A stretch of DNA of 21,016 nt, from positions 4,610,157-4,631,172 of the forward strand of contig BFEA01000034.1 in NCBI GenBank assembly GCA_003427395.1. The letters run 5' to 3'. Positions 1-7,884 of the stretch are shown in pieces. Origin of the DNA: Chara braunii. Lineage: Eukaryota; Streptophyta; Charophyceae; Charales; Characeae. The notes below the pieces were generated by a model. It saw only the letters and a list, made by a program, of their open reading frames with translations, searched no databases and had not been told where the DNA came from. The first letter of the stretch is position 1. The number at the start of each line of letters is the position of its first letter. Both the position numbers and the translations under genes were made by a program.

Positions 1-114
1 TCCTTTCCTTTCTGCGCTTCTAACGCGGTTTGTAACTTTTCACCCTCTGCCTGCAGCCTCTTTTTCTCCTCTAATTCTTGTCTCTTTGCTGCTAACAGTT
101 TGGCATGCAATTCA
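1..114 (-). pseudogene. Fragment of retrotransposon gag (coiled-coil part)
   Basis: These bases match 18203-18316 of the gag gene in the same window, same orientation, with about two or three differences (one cluster near 107 of the fragment's coding stretch, at bases 87-90). On the minus strand they encode part of the Lys/Glu-rich coiled coil, about gag residues 180-217. The match stops exactly where the Tn5 mosaic-end sequence starts at 115. It is either a second gag copy cut off by a chimeric join, or a read of a related copy carried in by the assembler. The fragment has no start, no CA domain and no zinc knuckle. Confidence 0.85.
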
Positions 115-149
115 TCTCTTATACACATCTAGATGTGTATAAGAGACAG
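115..149. other. Tn5/Nextera mosaic-end junction (library adaptor)
   Basis: Bases 131-149 read AGATGTGTATAAGAGACAG, the complete 19-bp Tn5 mosaic end used in Nextera libraries. Bases 115-130 are the reverse complement of 16 of those 19 bases. The head-to-head pair is the circularisation junction of Nextera mate-pair libraries, lacking only its first three bases. It is synthetic sequence left in the assembly, not a genomic feature, so the sequence on its two sides need not be contiguous in the genome. Open reading frames that cross it are artefacts. Confidence 0.96.
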
Positions 150-167
150 CCCCCCGCCCCCCCCCCA
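150..167. repeat. Poly-C tract
   Basis: A C-run broken by a single G follows the adaptor junction directly. It may be genomic low-complexity sequence or a sequencing artefact of the same chimeric read. Confidence 0.7.
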
Positions 168-185
168 AGGTAGGTGTGCAGGTTG

Positions 186-325
186 CCTGGCCCTGTGTAC
201 TGTGACTGCACTGGCAGTCTTCCAAACACAGACTGACAGACTGACTGTTCTGCGCAACCTGGCCCTGTGTACTGTGACTGCACTGGCAGTCTTCCAAACA
301 CAGACTGACAGACTGACTGTTCTGC
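186..325. repeat. 72-bp tandem duplication, two copies
   Basis: The block starting cctggccctgtgtactg at 186 recurs at 258 with a period of 72. The two copies are identical over about 68 bases (186-253 and 258-325) and are linked by four bases. Internally it carries short CAGACTGA/GACTGACT repeats. It could be a real young duplication, or an assembly duplication, given the adaptor 37 bp upstream. Confidence 0.95.
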
Positions 326-690
326 TTTCTTCAAGGGATGGCAGCGCTCTCTCTTTTTCTACTCGAAAGTGCCAAGGTCCCACTTGCCCGGATTCTTCAT
401 TGCTGACCGCTGTTTTCACCAGGAAAAGTTAGACAAAAAGAAGATTCTTTGTTGCTGGCCACTGTTTTGACCAGGTTAAAAAAAATATATGCAAAAAAGA
501 GTGGGACGAAAAGGTACTCAGGAATTCACTTCATGACTTTGACTGGAAGATACTCTATTCACCTCATGGAATCGAAGATATATTATGTTGACCAAAAAAA
601 TTGTCACCATGCGAATAAAAGAGAACAGCCAACAGGCACCAATTACAATTAAATTTGCAGGTCAGGAAGTCTGAAAAATTCTGGTCAACA
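326..690. other. No recognisable feature
   Basis: Moderately AT-rich sequence with A-runs near 478-500. A loosely repeated phrase about a Cys/Ser-type stretch (tttgttgctggccactgttttgacc-like, near 405-420 and 448-475) suggests a small diverged duplication. No coding signal is seen. Confidence 0.5.
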
Positions 691-789
691 ACTCGTTCCA
701 TGTGAAGTTGTCTCAGTGTTGGACAAGGATTTGGAAATGCGAGGAATGAGCCCCTCGCAATGCCACTAGCCCACAGCAGCCGATACGGA

Positions 790-1075
790 AGGGGCCCTAG
801 AGCATGTGTAGCGCCCACCCTAAGTGAAGGCGGGCCTACAATTTTCCTCGCGGCCTACATTCGCCCATTTTTGCATTTTGGGGCGCCAGACAGTTACTGG
901 GCGCAATTTCGTTACAGGGCACCTGCATGCTGTGAGACCAGGGCCTCGTGCATGAGCCTTCCAGGCTCCCACAGACAGTGGCGTGGATCAAGGCCTCTTG
1001 GCCAATCAGAAAGCAGGGAGTGACGAGAGCTACGTTGCACAGTTAAACCACCAGTGTTTCCTTTCCCATATATCG
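790..1075 (+). promoter_or_regulatory. LTR/promoter-like segment, plus orientation
   Basis: The segment contains a consensus CCAAT box (1002-1006) and, about 63 bp on, a TATA-like CATATATC (1068-1074). Its upstream part, 811-839, is a near copy (27 of 29 bases) of the reverse complement of 4553-4581. Looser similarity continues for about 80 bp, including a GCATTT-GGG, a CAG-CAGTT block and a GGGGCCC block upstream. The shared piece is itself a hairpin (GCCCRCC then GGCGGGC). Two diverged copies with a TATA-like box downstream suggest U3 regions of an LTR family. No TG/CA ends or target duplication could be fixed, so the boundaries are approximate. A host promoter is the alternative. Confidence 0.4.
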
Positions 1076-1104
1076 GCCGCGGGGCCGAATTCACCCTGCT
1101 CGCC

Positions 1105-1230
1105 ATGAAAAATCGAAGCGACGTGGCCGGCCCCGGCAGAGAATTTGCGGCGGTAACAAATTTCCGTGTTAACGGCCGCGACAATTTTTTTCAAGCGGGG
1201 AAAGGTACCGGTGGTTTAACCGTGACCTAA
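1105..1230 (+). CDS. Possible 41-residue ORF downstream of TATA-like box
   Basis: An ATG at 1105 in the context CTCGCC opens a 41-codon frame ending in TAA at 1228-1230. It begins MKNRSDVAGPGREF and is rich in Gly, Asn and Arg. It sits about 35 bp after the TATA-like box at 1069, very close for a normal 5' UTR. No family is recognised, and no signal peptide or membrane segment is visible. It may be chance. Confidence 0.15.
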   Translation: MKNRSDVAGPGREFAAVTNFRVNGRDNFFQAGKGTGGLTVT

Positions 1231-1459
1231 CTGTTCTGGTCCCAGGCCGCTATCTGAACGGGCCTGGGGGCACACTTTGGCCCGACGCCTGGCTACTGGA
1301 GCAGCGCGACAGCATTGCGTTAGAGTAGAGGCGTGGGTAGGGGATCTGGCGGAGGCCATACCTGCAGCGGTGCGACTTACCTGGCGCCATAGCTGAGACT
1401 TCACAAGCAGCGACCTGCACATGACGACGACGACCGTCAGTACCAGGCCGCAGTTACCT

Positions 1460-1469
1460 GCAGGTGAGA
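1460..1469 (+). other. Consensus-like 5' splice site
   Basis: CTGCAGGTGAGAC matches CAG|GTGAGA, a good donor site, downstream of the TATA/CCAAT segment. No matching coding exon is visible, so it is only a candidate. Confidence 0.2.
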
Positions 1470-1484
1470 CAGCGAGGAGGAGGA

Positions 1485-1550
1485 CATCTTCTTCTTCTTC
1501 TTGGTCTCGCTCTCCATCTCTTTCCCTCTTACCTTCTTCTTCTTCTTCTT

Positions 1551-1633
<83 letters not shown>
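1485..1633. repeat. (TTC)n and (GA)40 microsatellites
   Basis: TTC runs occur at about 1485-1502 and 1534-1553. An uninterrupted GA tract of 80 bases, about 40 units, follows at 1554-1633. Poly(Arg-Glu), poly(Ser-Leu) and poly-Phe frames here come from the repeat and are not genes. GA tracts of this length are usually polymorphic. Confidence 0.97.
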
Positions 1634-1635
<2 letters not shown>

Positions 1636-1639
1636 AGGC

Positions 1640-2319
1640 AGAGGTTACATCGGGCATTTTGCCCAAGATCTGATCCGACATTCCTGTGGCAGACATTGGT
1701 TGGACATTCGGCAAGGGACTATTTTTGGACTTCGCTATCACGATCTTGGTCTTCTCCCTCGCCTCCATCTTCATCTCGCCTCTCCCCCCATCTCTCATCC
1801 TTGGTATCTCCCCCATGTGCGTGTGCAAGGAGGGACCTTTTTTCTGTGTTTGCGGTCCCTCCTCCTTCTCTCACATGTGCAGTGTATGATGGGATGTCGC
1901 GTCAGTCTCAGACAGGTCAGTTCATATCTTTGAGTCTTCCACTGCGCTACATTGTGCCATTTTGTATGTATCGGGATGTACATTGCTTGTTGATACTTTG
2001 CTGACATTGCATTGCCCATTCTAGTCCTTTTCATCACTATGTGGATCCTTGGCTCCATATACATTGCCCGACTGGGCATGTATAAGCTGGGAGTGATTCC
2101 TGGTTGCATCTTCATTAGCTGTAGGCTAGTATAGGTTCTCAGTAGAGGTAGGCTGGACGCTGAGTGCCAATCAAGAAGGGCGGCACTGGATACACTGTTG
2201 ATGGTGGTGAGAAGAGGCTAACATTGACATAGAGTTCACTGCATTGTTCTTATTTGGCTTGTATGTCAGTGCATTCTGCTTTCTGCTTGGGACACGACTA
2301 TCTGATCTTCAATGTGATC
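1640..2319. other. No supported gene; pyrimidine-rich intergenic sequence
   Basis: Short overlapping frames of 67-167 codons run out of the GA tract and show no domain or start context. Pyrimidine-rich stretches lie near 1740-1880. Nothing else is seen. Confidence 0.5.
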
Positions 2320-2451
2320 GGAGAAATTTGGTTTTCTGCTAGGAAGATTGTCATGATTGGCCGGTCTGGACCGGCCGGTCACCCGGGAGTGATGCCCGGG
2401 GGGGTCTGACGCGTGGATTGGAGAAATTTGGTTTTCTGCTAGGAAGATTGT
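2320..2451. repeat. 32-bp direct repeat flanking a palindromic GC-rich spacer
   Basis: Bases 2320-2351 and 2420-2451 are an exact 32-bp direct repeat with a period of 100. The 68-bp spacer contains a perfect inverted repeat, GGCCGGTC-TG-GACCGGCC, then CCCGGG-agtgatg-CCCGGG. The flanks are AT-rich and the spacer is strongly GC-rich. The layout resembles an insertion of a palindromic element, but no coding or known termini are seen. Confidence 0.9.
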
Positions 2452-2489
2452 GCATACCGGTGTGATGCGGTCCAGTTTTTGGGCTTGAC

Positions 2490-2800
2490 CGGTGATGTCA
2501 CGCCTTCAAACAGGACCGCGAAACTTCATTTTTTTGTAAGGGACACCAGGCCCGATTCCTGGCTCTGTAATATAAGGGATGCTGGGCCCTGTTCCCGGCT
2601 TGGGAAAAAAAAAAAAAGTTGTTTGTATTGCAATTCTACACAACATATTTTTTTCATCAGATTTTTTTGGAGTGTTTTTTTTTTTTGTTTTTTTTTTGTT
2701 TTTTTTTTTTCACGCTGGGCCTGCCCGGGCCCATGCACGGGGGTCATGATCGGCCGGTCACCCGGTTACCAAACCGGGCGTGACGTCGGGACCCGAGCGC
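2490..2800. repeat. Second GC-palindrome cluster and poly-T tracts
   Basis: Bases around 2748-2785 repeat the theme of 2354-2395: CATGATCGGCCGGTCACCC followed by a CCGGTTACCAAACCGG palindrome. Related words such as CCAGGCCCGATTCCTGG and GGGCCCTGTTCCCGG lie between 2545 and 2605. Poly-A (about 2605-2617) and poly-T runs (about 2671-2711) separate them. No gene is seen. Confidence 0.7.
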
Positions 2801-3036
2801 CTGGAATATCTCCCTAGGTTTTCTGTCTATCACTCTCGCTCATTTTAGTTGCAGAAAAGGTAGTCCTTGAGATATGTTCGGGGCATACTCACTCCTTGAC
2901 TTTCTTTGATTGGATTGAATTTGCCAATAACAATGACGCGGGTTATATACAAACAGAGAAGTGCCGGTGTGATAATAGATGCCTTTGCACCTTCGAGTTA
3001 GGACTACCTCTTATCCTTCTCCTTGGGAAGTTATGA
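2801..3036. other. No recognisable feature
   Basis: Unremarkable intergenic sequence with short frames only. Confidence 0.5.
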
Positions 3037-3089
3037 GGACGACCTACTGTTAAAAAAAAAAAAAAAAAAGAAAGGATGACCTACCGTTA
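3037..3089. repeat. 16-bp direct repeat flanking a poly-A run
   Basis: GGACGACCTACTGTTA (3037-3052) and GGATGACCTACCGTTA (3074-3089) differ at two bases and flank a run of about 18 A followed by GAAA. A short repeat around an A-run resembles the end of a retroposed copy, but no body is seen upstream. A local duplication is equally possible. Confidence 0.75.
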
Positions 3090-3205
3090 TCATGCATACA
3101 ACCGAGGTTCCTCCACATACATGAAGATGCCATGTGCAAACACGTGTTGCCTTTGTCGCAGAATGCGGACTTTCCCTTCTTCTCAAAGATGAACCATATA
3201 TTACC

Positions 3206-3402
3206 TCATCGTCATTGTCATCGTCATCGTTATCGTCATCATCATCCTCATCGTCATCCTCATCCTTATCCTCATCCTCATCCTCATCCTTATCCTCTTC
3301 GACCTCCTCCTCACCATCATTATCATTGTTGTTATCATCATAGTCAACGTCATTGTCATTGTCATCGTCATCATCATCGTCATCGTCATCGTCATCGTCA
3401 TC
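3206..3402. repeat. Imperfect TCATCG/TCATCC hexamer array
   Basis: About 200 bp of TCATCN hexamers with phase-preserving substitutions (TCATCG, TCATCC, TTATCC, TCATTG). Read on + it yields His/Arg/Pro or Ser runs, and on - (Met-Thr)n runs, so the open frames here come from the repeat. Confidence 0.95.
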
Positions 3403-3499
3403 TATGGTTGATGACCTAAACTTAGTGATGGGTTAACTGAACCTGCATGCATCACTCTGCTGGGTCATTGAGGTGGCGAAAATACAAGATGCAAGGAGG

Positions 3500-3585
3500 A
3501 TAAAGCAGCAAGGTTAAAACGAGGTTAAGCTGAGGTTAAAGCAGGGTTAAAACAAGTGTGGAGCAGGGTTAAAGCAGGGTTGAAC
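3500..3585. repeat. GCAGGGTTAAA-type degenerate tandem repeat
   Basis: Seven or so copies of an 11-15-bp unit around AGGTTAAA/GGGTTAAA lie in 86 bp. The GGGTTA core resembles telomere-type words, but the period is not the plant heptamer, so it is better treated as a minisatellite. Confidence 0.7.
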
Positions 3586-3950
3586 CACCACAACCTTTTA
3601 TAAGCACCCTGACTAGTGCAAGGAAAATGAGCAATAGCGAGATGACAATGACCAGCATACACAATAACATTGAAGGCCAGATAGTATCACAGTATCCAGA
3701 AAGCAGAAATGCACCAATATAACACCAATGAAGAATCGTAACACTGAAAACCAATGTCAATGAGAGCTGGCTCTTGCCACCACCAACATGAGTGTCCAGG
3801 CCCTATCTCCTACTTGGCGCTCGGCGCCCAGCCTACTCCCTACACAGCTACAGTCTGCCTACTAATTGACGACGCAACTGTTGACGTCAGCAGCCCACGG
3901 AGTACTTGAAGATGTCGCCCGTAGCAGACCATTGCCAATACCAGGTATGT
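3586..3950. other. No recognisable gene
   Basis: A 63-residue minus-strand frame at 3569-3760 is hydrophobic but has no recognisable family or flanking signals. The stretch also holds GGCGCTCGGCGCC, a short palindrome near 3816-3829. Nothing else is supported. Confidence 0.4.
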
Positions 3951-3956
3951 GCCCTC

Positions 3957-3984
3957 ACATCATCATCATCATCATCATCATCCT
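3957..3984. repeat. (CAT)8-9 microsatellite
   Basis: An uninterrupted CAT trinucleotide run. It produces poly-His, poly-Ile or poly-Ser in the three frames. Confidence 0.95.
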
Positions 3985-4195
3985 TCTCCCTCGCCCTTGT
4001 CTTACACCCACGTCTTCCCCCTGTACACCCGAAGACCACCCCGTCGCCTCACTGTAGTCCAAGCCCAACCAGCTATGGAGGCTGGGCTATGGCGCTGCCC
4101 TCAGCAGCGCCCTGCTCCCTGCACGACCGCATGCGCTAGCACCTCGCCTCTCAGCGCCAGCAGCAGCCCACGAGCGNNCGCTCCAGCAGCGCTGC

Positions 4196-4600
4196 CGCTA
4201 GCATGCGAGTGCCTGAATGAGAGGCCAGGCAGCGAGCTCTTTCCTATATGGAAAAGAGCTGGCCTGCCTTCGCAGCCTGGCTGCCCTGGGCCGGGGCCCA
4301 GAAGCTTTTGGTAGGCCCCAGGATGCTGCGCCTCTGGTGCAGCTACTGGGCCTCATTCGGTTGGCCCCCCCAACTGTCTGTGTATGAGGCTGCGAATCTC
4401 GCCCAGGGCCTGCGCTTTCGGAAAAGCCTAGAAGGCCTGGCAATTTTTTTTTTTCCTCGCTGCTCGGCCTGTGTTTCCTTCAACCAACTGGCGCAACGAA
4501 ACTGCCTGGATCCCAAATGCGAAATTGACTGCCGAGGGCTTCTCGTGATTTGGTAGGCCCGCCTTCTCTTAGGGCGGGCGCAGATGCAACAGGGGCCCCC
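4196..4600 (-). promoter_or_regulatory. LTR/promoter-like segment, minus orientation
   Basis: On the minus strand the hairpin block at 4553-4581 (27 of 29 bases like 811-839) is followed, about 330 bp downstream, by CCATATAGGAAAG (about 4240-4252), a TATA-like box. After it comes GCTGCCTGGCCTCTCATTC, which loosely resembles the sequence after the TATA box of the retrotransposon LTR at 12440-12480. A two-base N gap at 4177-4178 lies just beyond, as in the GC-rich part of the main LTR. I infer a diverged solo LTR or LTR remnant related to the segment at 790-1075. The ends are unresolved. Confidence 0.4.
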
Positions 4601-4764
4601 CTTAGGCCTGCCGAGGAACCAGATCCTGACACTAGCAATAGGCATGACCTTTTTTAAGGTGATCCGCTGGATTGACGATCTCATGGCCTCAGTGTTTGCA
4701 TTGACAGCAGAAAACAAAGGAGGACACGAAGAAGTGGTCCGTCTGCCGGTGATTTAACATCTTA

Positions 4765-4842
4765 GTTTTATGAGCCAACCACCTTGTTCCTTGTTCTTTA
4801 CGTTTTATGAGCCAACCACCTTGTTCCTTGTTCTTTACGTTT
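4765..4842. repeat. 37-bp tandem duplication, two copies
   Basis: GTTTTATGAGCCAACC starts at 4765 and again at 4802. Both 37-bp copies are identical and run on by a shared GTTT. Confidence 0.95.
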
Positions 4843-4925
4843 CCCCTATGGGCCTATTCTAGCGATTCCCCCAAATTTGTGGATCATACATGAGGCCACC
4901 TCCACCACACAAATGTAAGACAGCT

Positions 4926-5380
4926 GGGCCTCTGTCCCAAGCATTTGCAAGGTGAAGGTGATTGGATGCATGATCTGCATCTGCAGGGTACAACGGGTGG
5001 AGGGGGGAAATTCCAAGAATACGCCCAAGAGGTTTCATAATCATGTTTGGAATAGAGGCCAGCAGTCCACATTTGGAAGGTGAAGGTGATCGGATGCATG
5101 ATCTGTCTCTGCAGGGTGCGGATGACCAGATGCAGATTGATGGTCTGATGTTAATGGGTAGATGGATAGAGGCCCAGCAGTAGTTTCCATTTGCAAGGCG
5201 AAGTTGTCGGATGCATGATCTGTCCCTGGAGGGTGCAGATGACCACATGCAGATTGATGGTCGGATGTTAATGGGCAGGTGAACGGAGGACCAGCAGTCA
5301 AGATTTGGAAGGTGAAGGTGGTCGGATGCATGATCTGCATCTGCAGGTGGTGCAGATGCAGATGCAGATGCAGATGATTG
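4926..5380. repeat. Four-copy 115-128-bp minisatellite
   Basis: The phrase GGATGCATGATCTG occurs at 4964, 5092, 5209 and 5324 (spacing 128, 117, 115). Each is preceded by a conserved block (GGCC-AGCAG, ATTTGGAAGGTGAAGG-like). Copies 2 and 3 share a further 60 bp (GATGACCA-ATGCAGATTGATGG and TTAATGGG). A GCAGAT hexamer run closes the array near 5350-5375. Minus-strand frames of 71-129 codons across it repeat an RSCI/HPTTF-type motif and are by-products of the array. Confidence 0.93.
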
Positions 5381-5565
5381 GACTTCACGAAACTCGTGCT
5401 GCCCATTTCTTAACCTTTTCCCCTTTCATCAAATCGCCTTTCACCCTTGTTCATTTGTCACTCTGATAGGTGACAGCCCACCCACCGTCTTCCATCAAAG
5501 GTAAGGCTCTCGGCTATCTTCCCTCATTATGAACGTCCAATGATCCTACCATCTTCACCCGAATA
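5381..5565. other. No recognisable feature
   Basis: Pyrimidine-rich intergenic sequence between the minisatellite and the SINE-like unit. Confidence 0.5.
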
Positions 5566-5945
5566 GACAGCCTAGCTCAGCTGGTAAGGCTCACATCTGG
5601 CGTTCAGGAGGTCGTGGGTTCAATCCCCGTTGGCCTCATGTACCTTTCTGGGCAGGCTTGGCGCCCGCCACCTAGAGTCTGCTGATGTTCGTAGGGGAGG
5701 GGACCTGAGGAGAGGCACAGGGTTTGGTCCCTTTGGCATGGTCCCTGATGCTACCAGCTGTCCCGTCGCCGGTATCGCCGACCTGCAGGTCGAGAGCAGC
5801 CCCCATGTTCTCTCGTGAACACGGTTCTGGCTGCTACGGGGTTCCCCGTATGACAATAATTAGGAGTAGTGGTAGGTAGGTAGTGTGAGGGTTGAAATGA
5901 GAGAAGCATGCACCTTAACAAAAAAAAAGAAGAAGAGAAGAATAA
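5566..5945 (+). mobile_element. tRNA-derived SINE-like element
   Basis: The head carries a pol III A box, TAGCTCAGCTGG (5573-5584), and a B box, GGTTCAATCCC (5617-5627), at tRNA-like spacing. The acceptor and anticodon arms do not pair properly and U33 is missing in the best fold, so it is not a working tRNA gene. A non-tRNA body of about 290 bp follows, ending in an A-rich tail (5918-5945). Transcription would be by pol III from the internal boxes, with mobilisation by a LINE reverse transcriptase in trans; that is family knowledge, not seen here. A 5-bp GAATA flanks both ends (5561-5565 and 5940-5944), too short to be firm as a target duplication. The extent of the body is inferred. Confidence 0.6.
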
Positions 5946-6060
5946 GGGGAGAGTTCTTTTTTCCACGAGCAGTCGTTTGAATGGGCAATCCTGAGCTTCA
6001 CTGGAGTGCATGACATCTGTGACTTTTGTCTTTGTGTTCTGTGTGTTTTTTTGTTCTCAG

Positions 6061-6631
6061 TCGCCTGTACGAGCACGTAATTTGGTTGATGAAAAAAGCT
6101 GTTCAACGACGGTGATGATTAATGGCAGTTCCGGCTGGAGGGCTGCCAGTGCTGCAAGGCAGTTTTGGCAAATCAGCAGCTCATATACATATACATCCAA
6201 ATGTGCGCACAATTGCAGGGGTTAGCAGGGTCTGCAAAGTCTCGGCGCTCCCTCCCTCCTTTCTTGAGGAGGATAAGAGGGGGCTTACACAACAACTCTT
6301 AACAGGGAATTCTACCTACGGTGGGGATCAGGCATCGAAGATGTCGTCCTCGCTATCGTTCGTGGACAGAGTTGTAGGCACAACACTTCACAACAATGAG
6401 AGGAGTGCGTCTGATCTTGCCATGCCGTCGCTGCATTCGCTTCAACCTGAGCTTCACCATGTCACAGATTTCTGTATTGATGAGAAGGCCTTGCAGTCGC
6501 CAGTGAGCAGCTTGACGCACAACTTGATCATTATTATTCTTAACCAGGAGCTTCCCATTTGCACGCCGGCACTCTGGAAACAAGGTGGGGGGGAGCTCTG
6601 CTCTTTTCGCCAAACAGTTGCAAATAGTTAG
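6061..6631 (+). CDS. Possible 3'-terminal exon, unknown protein
   Basis: A poly-T tract ending TTCTCAG (6047-6060) is a good 3' splice acceptor. Beyond it, a 169-codon frame runs from ATG 6122 to a stop at 6629-6631. It is Ser/Leu/His-rich with no recognised domain, and a stop lies six bases upstream of that ATG, so any spliced frame would have to enter otherwise. AATAAA at 6976-6981 could end the transcript. On the opposite strand, 6353-6613 is also open for 86 codons after a CCACCTTGTTTCCAG acceptor-like site, with a Lys/Arg-rich C-terminal half. I cannot decide between the two, and both may be chance. Confidence 0.2.
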
Positions 6632-6639
6632 AAGCCCTA

Positions 6640-7200
6640 TTTCGGAAGTATTTCCTCTTTCCTCCCTCTACACCCTTCCTTCTTCTGGTGTTTTTATCTG
6701 TGTGTGTCTGCTTCGTTTTTCCCTCCGACCTCCTTCCCCGGGGCCCCCCTTAAATCCTATGTCTACATGATCACTTCTGCAAAGTTCCTCTCTCTTGTTC
6801 TGCCAACTTCTTCTGTGTGTCTGCTGTTTTTTTTTCGTTCTTCTTTTTTTCTTCCCACCCCCCTTATCTCTGCTTCATTCCTACTGCAAGTTCTTCCTTT
6901 TTTTTTTTTGTCGCCACTGAGTGCTGCTGAGATTGCTGACATTGTAATCTTGTTATCAAGATTGTTGATTTGAAAAATAAAAGTAAAGGGAAAAGTAAAA
7001 TACCAAACACAAACGCATTTTCCAGTAGGTATGTATTGGCATGTCCAGCAAGACATCAGGAGAAACTCTGAGTTTTCTTTTTTCCTTTTCTTTCCTCCAT
7101 TCTCTCTCTCTCTCTCTCACTCTGTCTCTCTCTCTTTGTTTCTCTCTCCAGTTCTTTTGTTGAGTCTTTGTTTTTTGCACTTTTGTTTTGCCTTTCCTGT
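6640..7200. other. Pyrimidine-rich low-complexity stretch
   Basis: T- and CT-rich sequence with T-runs (about 6825-6850 and 6897-6910) and a TCTCTC tract (about 7098-7150). Its short frames encode Phe/Leu/Ser or Arg/Glu runs and are not credible genes. Confidence 0.7.
6976..6981 (+). terminator. Candidate polyadenylation signal AATAAA
   Basis: AATAAA in an A-rich context downstream of the 6122-6631 frame and a pyrimidine-rich stretch. It is meaningful only if that exon is real. Confidence 0.25.
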
Positions 7201-7374
7201 CCTGTCTGTAACGTACAAAGGCACTTCAAAAGGTCAAAAAGTTCATTAACACTACTCAAGCGGTGACAATTTATGGTGCAAATTAAGATGAAACTTCATG
7301 AAAGTAAATAATACAGCTTTTGAACAACTGTTGATAATTCATGGTGCAAAGTCAGTTGAAAGGAACAATACAAC

Positions 7375-7570
7375 ATGTGAGTTTTAAGTTTAACTAAGTA
7401 CAATTAAAAATAGTAATTAAATTAGTAATTACTAGCGAGTGTTAGTAACTTAGTAATTACTAATATTTACTAATAAGTTATAACTAAGTTATTAACTTCA
7501 GTAAGTGTCAGTAATTACTTCTAGGTTAATAACTGTTGGTAATTACTTAATGTGTTAATAAATCATAAAT
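7375..7570. repeat. AT-rich block of TAGTAATTACTA-type palindromes
   Basis: About 195 bp, mostly A and T, dominated by TTAGTAA, TAATTACTAA and TAATAAGTTA words. TAGTAATTACTA (self-complementary) occurs twice, near 7423-7434 and 7450-7462. No gene is present. Confidence 0.8.
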
Positions 7571-7668
7571 GCCGTGTATCTGAGCGCAATGCATGGATTG
7601 GCGGAATGGCAACACCCTTCCCCCCCCTTCCCCCTCTTTCCAAAAAAAGAGCAGGAAATGATGCTTAG

Positions 7669-7884
7669 ATTACCAAGCTGTCAGGGCCAGACGATGTAGC
7701 ACGGATAATTGTAAACCCGCCTGTTGAGGAATCCTGGTCAGATCGTGAGCTAGAATTTCTAGATAATGTCTCCGAGCGGTGGGAAGCGATCATCTGTTTG
7801 GCTGTCGATCCCACAGGGGAAATGTGCATGACATTCAGAGGGCAGACTTCATGTTTGTCAAAACGTTGTTGCCAGACACTCTGT
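7669..7884 (+). CDS. Possible internal or terminal exon, 72 codons, unknown
   Basis: An ATG-less frame is open from just after a TAG at 7666-7668 to a TAG at 7885-7887. Its middle reads PPVEESWSDRELEFLDNVSE, then WEAIICLAVDPTGEMCMTF, an ordinary globular composition unlike the low-complexity frames around it. A long pyrimidine tract at about 7615-7640 followed by AG dinucleotides (GCAG 7651-7654 and TTAG 7665-7668) could be an acceptor. I do not recognise the protein and see no clear donor, so a decayed exon or chance is possible. Confidence 0.25.

Noticed and set aside
133-432. 99-codon ORF
   Set aside because: It starts inside the Nextera adaptor and runs through the 72-bp duplication.
1464-2004. 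Arg/Glu-repeat protein on plus strand
   Set aside because: The frame is driven by the (GA)40 tract; the downstream part has no domain or conserved composition.
3132-3419. His-rich or Ser-rich protein
   Set aside because: The residues come wholly from the TCATCN hexamer array, and all three frames and the minus strand are open for the same reason.
4926-5380. CRISPR array
   Set aside because: Copies are about 115-128 bp apart with similarity across the whole unit, not short identical repeats with unique spacers, and the context is eukaryotic.
5566-5640. Functional tRNA gene
   Set aside because: A and B boxes are present, but the acceptor arm pairs only in part, the anticodon stem has mismatches and U33 is absent in the best fold; a SINE head fits better.
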